Assembly (NCBI GenBank): GCA_964580575.1
Contig: CAZOLJ010000088.1
Span: 1-18,286, forward strand
DNA: 18,286 nucleotides
Reading direction: 5' to 3'
Origin: CAVPDE01 sp964580575
GTDB lineage: Bacteria; Desulfobacterota; DSM-4660; Desulfatiglandales; HGW-15
Position 1 is the stretch's first letter; each line of letters begins with the position of its first letter. Below are positions 14,334 to 18,286 of this stretch, one piece after another. The notes beneath the pieces are model-generated. The model worked only from the letters and a program-made list of their open reading frames with translations, ran no database searches and was not told the DNA's origin. A program made the translations under genes and the position numbers.

Positions 14334-15722
14334 TCATTCCAAGTACCGGGCCACGGCCTGGGCCGCTTTCTTGCCGCTCGCCATGGCCTCAACCACGGTG
14401 CCGGCTCCGTTGACGAAATCTCCTGCGGCGAAAACTCCATCCACATTCGTCTGCAGCGTCCCCCGGTTGATAGACAAGGTTTCTGTGCCTGATGCAAGCC
14501 CACTCGCAACGGGTTCATAGTCCTGTTCCTGTCCTATGGCAGTAATGATCGTGTCCGCTTCGATCACGAACTCCGATCCCTCCACCGGCACAGGCCTTTT
14601 CCGGCCCGATTGATCCGCCTCTCGAAGCTCCGTTTTCAAACATTCAAGGCCTTTCACCCTGTCTCCTGAGACCACCACCTTTTTGGGAGCGGTGAGAAAC
14701 TCTATCTTGACTCCTTCTCGCAGGGCCTCGTTTATCTCTTCCCTGTCGGCGGGCATCTCTTGAAGGCTTCGCCTGTAAATAATGGCCACCTTTGCCTTCT
14801 TTCGAAGAGCGGAACGGGCCGTGTCCACTGCGGCATTTCCGCCTCCGATCACCAGGACCCGGTTCCCCAGGGTCACATCTCGACCGTCAGCACAGGCCTT
14901 CAGGAAATCGAGGCATTCCATATAGCCCCGATGGTGATCCTCGTTTTCAATGTTCATTTTCAGGCTTTTCTGGGTCCCTGTTGCGACAATCACCGCATTG
15001 GCACCGTTTTTCCAAAGGTCAGGCAACTTCACGTCGGAGCCGAAGTGAATGCCTGTTTTGATTGTGACGCGCATTTTTCTGATGTAGTCGATATCTCTCT
15101 GCAGGATCTCTCTCGGCAGCCGAAAGGCAGGGATGGCCCATGCCAGCAGCCCACCCGCTTCCCGGTAGGAATCGATGATCTCCACCTGGTACCCCATCCG
15201 GGCAAGCTCATGGCCGGCTGCAAGGCCCGCAGGCCCGGAACCTACGATCACCACCTTTTTCCCTTTAGGGCTTCCTGCGCCCGGCGGGTTCAACTGGCCG
15301 TCGTCGTAGTCAGTGACAAATCTTTTCAAAGACCTGATCGACAGGGGATCATCCACCCTGCCCCTGGTGCAAGCGCTCTCACAGGGATGGTGGCATACAT
15401 ACCCGCAGACCGACGGAAGCGGATTGGCTTCGCGGATCAGTTCGAGAGCTTCCCCATAGCGCCCTTCCGCAATGAGCCTCATGTAGCCGCGCACATCCTG
15501 GCGCACCGGGCACTCTGCCTGGCAATGGGGAAGGTCAAAGACTTTTGTGACATTGATCCTCGGCTCTTTATCTGAATCGGAGTACAGTTTCCCTCTGAGG
15601 CTGTCCGGTTCGTGACGGAAGTCCGGGATCGCCTCTGCTGGACAAGCCTTGAGGCACACGCCGCACGTCTCACAGCGATTGTAGTCAATGACAGGTTTGT
15701 GGGTTCTTCCTTCGACAGCCAT
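14334..15722 (-). CDS. GltD-like FAD/NAD(P)-binding iron-sulfur flavoprotein of the 2-oxoacid oxidoreductase
   Basis: A 462-residue flavoprotein that would move electrons between ferredoxin-type clusters and NAD(P)H. Domains seen: an N-terminal 4Fe-4S set CETCGVCLKACP (17-28); a GltD-type cysteine domain with Cys67/Cys71 (HCQAECP) and Cys106/110/114/118 (VCGYVCHHPCESACTRG); an FAD Rossmann motif VVIVGSGPAGLAAG (157-170); an NAD(P) motif VLVIGGGNAAVDTARSA (289-305); and the FAD-closing motif GVFAAGDFVNGAGTVVEAM (429-447). Glutamate-synthase small subunits and NfnB share this fold. Here there is no GltB, and the gene sits behind the alpha, beta and gamma subunits of a 2-oxoacid oxidoreductase. 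That resembles the NAD-linked phenylglyoxylate oxidoreductase arrangement. The ATG is preceded by GGGTGATCT. Whether NAD or NADP is used cannot be told. Confidence 0.85.
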   Translation of the reverse strand: MAVEGRTHKPVIDYNRCETCGVCLKACPAEAIPDFRHEPDSLRGKLYSDSDKEPRINVTKVFDLPHCQAECPVRQDVRGYMRLIAEGRYGEALELIREANPLPSVCGYVCHHPCESACTRGRVDDPLSIRSLKRFVTDYDDGQLNPPGAGSPKGKKVVIVGSGPAGLAAGHELARMGYQVEIIDSYREAGGLLAWAIPAFRLPREILQRDIDYIRKMRVTIKTGIHFGSDVKLPDLWKNGANAVIVATGTQKSLKMNIENEDHHRGYMECLDFLKACADGRDVTLGNRVLVIGGGNAAVDTARSALRKKAKVAIIYRRSLQEMPADREEINEALREGVKIEFLTAPKKVVVSGDRVKGLECLKTELREADQSGRKRPVPVEGSEFVIEADTIITAIGQEQDYEPVASGLASGTETLSINRGTLQTNVDGVFAAGDFVNGAGTVVEAMASGKKAAQAVARYLE

Positions 15723-15733
15723 AGATCACCCGA

Positions 15734-15880
15734 TACTGGTTACTGGATTCTGGATACTGGATGCTGGTCTCTCATTCTGTCTTCTGTATTCTGTATTCTT
15801 CTCTTCGCCAACTTTAGACACTTTAGGCATTTTAGCTCACTTTTCTTCCCGACTGCTTACTGCCTTCTGCCTACTGCTTA
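15734..15880. repeat. four consecutive short-unit arrays (three heptameric, one nonameric)
   Basis: (a) 15734-15768: TACTGGT, TACTGGA, TTCTGGA, TACTGGA, TGCTGGT. (b) 15775-15795: TTCTGTC, TTCTGTA, TTCTGTA. (c) 15811-15837: ACTTTAGAC, ACTTTAGGC, ATTTTAGCT. (d) 15853-15880: CTGCTTA, CTGCCTT, CTGCCTA, CTGCTTA. Together they make up most of the 148-bp gap between the gamma-subunit and flavoprotein genes. Array (d) runs into the gamma-subunit gene and supplies its stop codon (15871-15873). Heptameric arrays are known as STRR sequences in filamentous cyanobacteria; the resemblance is in unit length only. Confidence 0.8.
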
Positions 15881-16416
15881 CTTTCGTTTCCCAATCGGAA
15901 TCCCAGCTCCAGCGCCTTGACATTCAAGTCCCTGAACCGGCTGGACACATTCTCGGCGATTGCCGCGATCAAGGCTTCTTTCGTGACCATTTCTGTGATC
16001 GCCGCAGAGGCGCCCAGGATAACGATGTTGGCCGACTGCTTCTGACTCAATTCCTTGATCGCCTGAGACGTGGCCGGAATGCCGATTTGCACCACTTTGT
16101 CTATGGCTCGAGGGGCAACCATCTCATCGTCGTAGATAATGACGGCCCCTTCAGCCAGTTCCTCGATGTACTTGTTGTAAGCCGTCTGAGCCATGGTGAC
16201 GAGCACATTGGCTTCGATCACATGAGGGTAGACAATCGGCTCGTCTGAAATCACGATATCCGTGCGTGCGGAGCCGCCTCTGGCCTGGGCTCCGTAAGAG
16301 CTGGCCCCGGCCACCCATTTCCCATCCTTGGTGGCGGCATGTCCCAGGATGGTGCCTGCCAGCACCACGCCCTGTCCCCCGAATCCGCTGATCCTGACCT
16401 GCTTGGGCTCACCCAT
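15871..16416 (-). CDS. korC: 2-oxoacid:ferredoxin oxidoreductase, gamma subunit
   Basis: This is the gamma subunit of a ferredoxin-linked 2-oxoacid oxidoreductase (KorC/PorC family, POR domain), which helps form the CoA-binding part of the complex. It has 181 residues, normal for the family. Seen: the N-terminal ISGFGGQGVVLAGTILGHAA (9-28), SYGAQARGGSARTDIVIS (40-57) and a central NVLVTMAQTAYNKY. The start overlaps the end of the beta-subunit gene by 8 bases, and GGGGGAG in that gene serves as ribosome binding site. The last codons and stop lie in a heptamer array, so the final two or three residues (SKQ) are repeat-derived. The gene order supports a single complex; the 2-oxoacid is not defined by this subunit. 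Confidence 0.9.
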   Translation of the reverse strand: MGEPKQVRISGFGGQGVVLAGTILGHAATKDGKWVAGASSYGAQARGGSARTDIVISDEPIVYPHVIEANVLVTMAQTAYNKYIEELAEGAVIIYDDEMVAPRAIDKVVQIGIPATSQAIKELSQKQSANIVILGASAAITEMVTKEALIAAIAENVSSRFRDLNVKALELGFRLGNESKQ

Positions 16417-17170
16417 GGATGAACTCCCCCGTGACGATCTTGTCCTTCAAGGCCTCTCCGCTCAGGCGTTCGACCTCTTCCACGGGAATGCAGGATTCCA
16501 TCAGGGTCTTCAGCATGTCCGTTGGCGAATCGTATTGGTTTCTCCTTCCAAATTGTGTCGGGCACGGTGAGAGAACTTCCACAAAGGTGAATCCCTTTGT
16601 GCTCATGGCTTTCTTTAGCGCTTCTTTCAGAGAAACCACTTGAGTCACGGAATAGCGGGCCACATAGGAGGCGCCTGCAGCCTGCACGAGCTTGCACAGA
16701 TCGAAGGGCCGGTAAATGTTGCCCTCCGCGCTCGTGGCCGTTGAAGCTCCGAGGGGCGTGGTCGAAGCGACCTGGCCGCCGGTCATGCCGTAGATCATGT
16801 TGTTGGCGCAGATCACGGTCATATCCATATCCCGTCGTGCCGCGTGAATCAGATGATTGCCTCCGATGGACGTGAGATCCCCGTCCCCGCTGATCACCAC
16901 CACCTTGAGCTCGGGATTGAACATCTTTGCACCGGTGGCAAAGGCGATGGCCCGGCCGTGAAGGGTGTGAAGAGTATCTGCATTGAAGTTGGGGCTGGGG
17001 ATCCAGGCGGCGCATCCGATGCCCGAGACGAACAACATTTTCTCCATGGGCAAGTGGAGCTCATCGATTGCGCGGAGAATCGCATTCATCAGGATTCCAT
17101 GCCCACACCCGGGACAGAAGGGAGTGGATTTGACATCCGAACGCAAATAGGTTTCCAGGTCTCTTGCCAT
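16409..17170 (-). CDS. korB: 2-oxoacid:ferredoxin oxidoreductase, beta (TPP-binding) subunit
   Basis: The thiamine-pyrophosphate-binding beta subunit, which carries out oxidative decarboxylation of a 2-oxoacid with CoA and passes electrons to an iron-sulfur cluster. It has 253 residues, typical of the short KorB type. Seen: the cysteine motif FCPGCGHG (18-25), VSGIGCAAW (48-56), the TPP/Mg motif GDGDLTSIGGNHLIHAARR (95-113) closed by NNMIYGMTGGQ (123-133), and SPCPTQFGRRN near residue 200. The HTLHGRAIAFATGAK block (68-82) is standard in the family. Its start overlaps the alpha-subunit stop by one base (TAATG). The short beta without a C-terminal extension fits 2-oxoglutarate, branched-chain or aromatic 2-oxoacid enzymes better than pyruvate:ferredoxin oxidoreductase; which one is not determined. 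Confidence 0.9.
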   Translation of the reverse strand: MARDLETYLRSDVKSTPFCPGCGHGILMNAILRAIDELHLPMEKMLFVSGIGCAAWIPSPNFNADTLHTLHGRAIAFATGAKMFNPELKVVVISGDGDLTSIGGNHLIHAARRDMDMTVICANNMIYGMTGGQVASTTPLGASTATSAEGNIYRPFDLCKLVQAAGASYVARYSVTQVVSLKEALKKAMSTKGFTFVEVLSPCPTQFGRRNQYDSPTDMLKTLMESCIPVEEVERLSGEALKDKIVTGEFIHG

Positions 17171-18286
17171 TAAAAAAGACTCCTCACCTGTTCCACGATT
17201 TTGTGAGGGTGAATGATCTCCCCATCGGTTTGGGAAGAGGAAACAACCTCACACTCTGCATACTTCAGGATCTCGCCGGCCATTTGGCCCCGGTTCATTT
17301 CAGGGACATAGATTTTCCTGGCTGTCTTTCCCACCTCGCGAATGAGTTGCTCTGCGAAGGGCCAGATGGTTTTCATTCTCACGAGCCCCACCCTCTTTCC
17401 CTCCTTGCGAAGGTTCTGCGTGGCCAGGAGAGCGCTTCTGGCCGTAAATCCGTAAGCAATCACCACCACCTCCGCATCGTCACAGTGGTAAGCTTCGCTT
17501 TGGATGATGCTCTCCCTGTGCTTCAGAATCTTATTGTTGATGCGAATGACCAGCTTTTCGTGGGCCTTTCCGTCGTCCGTCTTCCGGATTCCCACGTCAT
17601 TGTGCGTCGAGCCCGTGACCAGCAGCTTTTCACCCTCGCCGAAGGAGGGCATGGAGGGCACTCCGTCGTCCTCAGGAGTTCCGAAAGGCGGAGCCCCTTT
17701 CTTCTTCAAACGGTTCACGACCTTCACCCTGGGTTTCACATCCATTCTTTCTCTCAGGTGACCGACGGCTTCCTCAGCCATGAGAAAGACAGGAACCCGG
17801 TACTGCTCTGCCAGGTTGAAGGCCTCGATCGCCTGGTCGTACATTTCCTGCACAGACCATGGGGAAAGGGCGATAACCTGGTAATCCCCGTGAGATCCCC
17901 ACTTGGCCTGCATGTGATCCCCGCTCCCCACTCTCGTGGCCTGGCCTGTTCCCGGCCCTGCTCTCTGCACATCCACAATCACCAGGGGGGTTTCGGTGAA
18001 AGCCGCGTAGCCGATCGCCTCCTGCATGAGGCTGAAACCGGGACCGGAGGTGGCTGTCATCGCCTTGGCTCCGGCCCACACCGCGCCGATGACGGAGCAG
18101 ATGGAGCCGATTTCGTCTTCCATCTGCATGAAAACCCCGCCGACCTCCTTGAGCCGGACGGCAATCCGCTCCATGATCTCGCTGGAGGGCGTGATGGGGT
18201 AGCCGCCGTAGTACCGGCACCCCGCCGCAATGGCCCCTTCCGTGGCAGCCTCATTGCCGGAAAAATAATAACTCCCCGCAGGGAGT
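17170..18286 (-). CDS. korA: 2-oxoacid:ferredoxin oxidoreductase, alpha subunit (5' end outside the window)
   Basis: The alpha subunit of the 2-oxoacid oxidoreductase (KorA type), with pyrimidine-binding and transketolase C-terminal-like domains. The gene is partial: reading stays open to the right edge. The first in-window ATG (18172-18174) is internal, because the 37 codons upstream of it encode the family's N-terminus, including SGNEAATEGAIAAG and GGYPITPSSEIMERIA. About 371 residues are visible of an expected 375-385, so only a few are missing. Also seen: QMEDEIGSICSVIGAVWAGA, TATSGPGFSLMQEAIGYA, DVQRAGPGTGQATR, GSHGDYQVIALSPWS and PEMNRGQMAGEILK near the C-terminus. It precedes the beta gene with a one-base overlap, so the core is translationally coupled. 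The operon promoter is outside the window. Confidence 0.9.
   Translation of the reverse strand, partial: LPAGSYYFSGNEAATEGAIAAGCRYYGGYPITPSSEIMERIAVRLKEVGGVFMQMEDEIGSICSVIGAVWAGAKAMTATSGPGFSLMQEAIGYAAFTETPLVIVDVQRAGPGTGQATRVGSGDHMQAKWGSHGDYQVIALSPWSVQEMYDQAIEAFNLAEQYRVPVFLMAEEAVGHLRERMDVKPRVKVVNRLKKKGAPPFGTPEDDGVPSMPSFGEGEKLLVTGSTHNDVGIRKTDDGKAHEKLVIRINNKILKHRESIIQSEAYHCDDAEVVVIAYGFTARSALLATQNLRKEGKRVGLVRMKTIWPFAEQLIREVGKTARKIYVPEMNRGQMAGEILKYAECEVVSSSQTDGEIIHPHKIVEQVRSLF

Noticed and set aside
14131..14518. Minus-strand frames of 68 and 85 codons between the flavoprotein and ferredoxin genes
   Set aside because: They read the CACAGAG-type repeat (translations such as HHRDTENTE), a well-known source of false hypothetical proteins.
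13791..14520. Plus-strand frames of 233 and 144 codons opposite the ferredoxin gene
   Set aside because: They are antisense to a clear 2[4Fe-4S] ferredoxin and run through the 202-bp repeat element.
14334..15722. Annotation of the flavoprotein as glutamate synthase small subunit (GltD)
   Set aside because: The fold is shared, but there is no GltB large-subunit gene. There is an added N-terminal 4Fe-4S motif, and the gene lies within a 2-oxoacid oxidoreductase operon.
15734..15880. Possible CRISPR array
   Set aside because: The repeat units are 7-9 bases, directly adjacent and degenerate, with no constant 24-37 base repeat or unique spacers and no cas genes nearby.

Overview
The window looks like a chromosomal piece of an anaerobic, Gram-negative deltaproteobacterial lineage (Desulfobacterota, perhaps a sulfate-reducing or syntrophic member). 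This is inferred from the ferredoxin-linked 2-oxoacid oxidoreductase, the periplasmic amino-acid ABC system, the bacterial-type ceramide genes and the short-unit repeat arrays between genes. No rRNA, tRNA or marker gene is present to fix the taxonomy.

Layout. (1) 150-4502, plus strand: a complete polar amino-acid ABC transporter of the Aap type (binding protein, two permeases, ATPase). (2) 4504-8956, minus strand: a four-gene operon that I read as a sphingolipid (ceramide) pathway. It runs from a serine palmitoyltransferase-like enzyme, through a GNAT-fold acyltransferase resembling bacterial ceramide synthase and an NAD-dependent epimerase-like reductase resembling CerR, to a PAP2/AUR1-like membrane enzyme. 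The last three genes are translationally coupled; a 128-bp palindromic repeat separates the first gene from the rest. (3) 9432-11780, plus strand: a large GAF-domain protein of unknown function, divergent from the ceramide operon. (4) 12110-12874, minus: an exported nicotinamidase/isochorismatase-family hydrolase. (5) 13026-13633, minus: a DUF433/DUF5615 toxin-antitoxin-like pair. (6) 13818-18286, minus: a five-gene 2-oxoacid:ferredoxin oxidoreductase operon (alpha, beta, gamma, GltD-like flavoprotein, 2[4Fe-4S] ferredoxin), whose alpha subunit runs off the right edge of the window.

Two themes stand out. First, spt, bcerS, cerR and a head-group-type PAP2 gene form one compact unit that could make a complex sphingolipid from serine and acyl thioesters; the acyl carrier and acyl-activating genes are not in the window. 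Second, many intergenic spaces hold repetitive DNA of several different kinds. These include heptamer, octamer and nonamer arrays, a 128-bp palindrome, nested REP-like hairpins and a 202-bp element with TCACC/GGTGA ends. Several lie inside operons and start within a few bases of a stop codon, or even supply the stop codon. Many open reading frames in those spaces are translations of repeats and are not genes.
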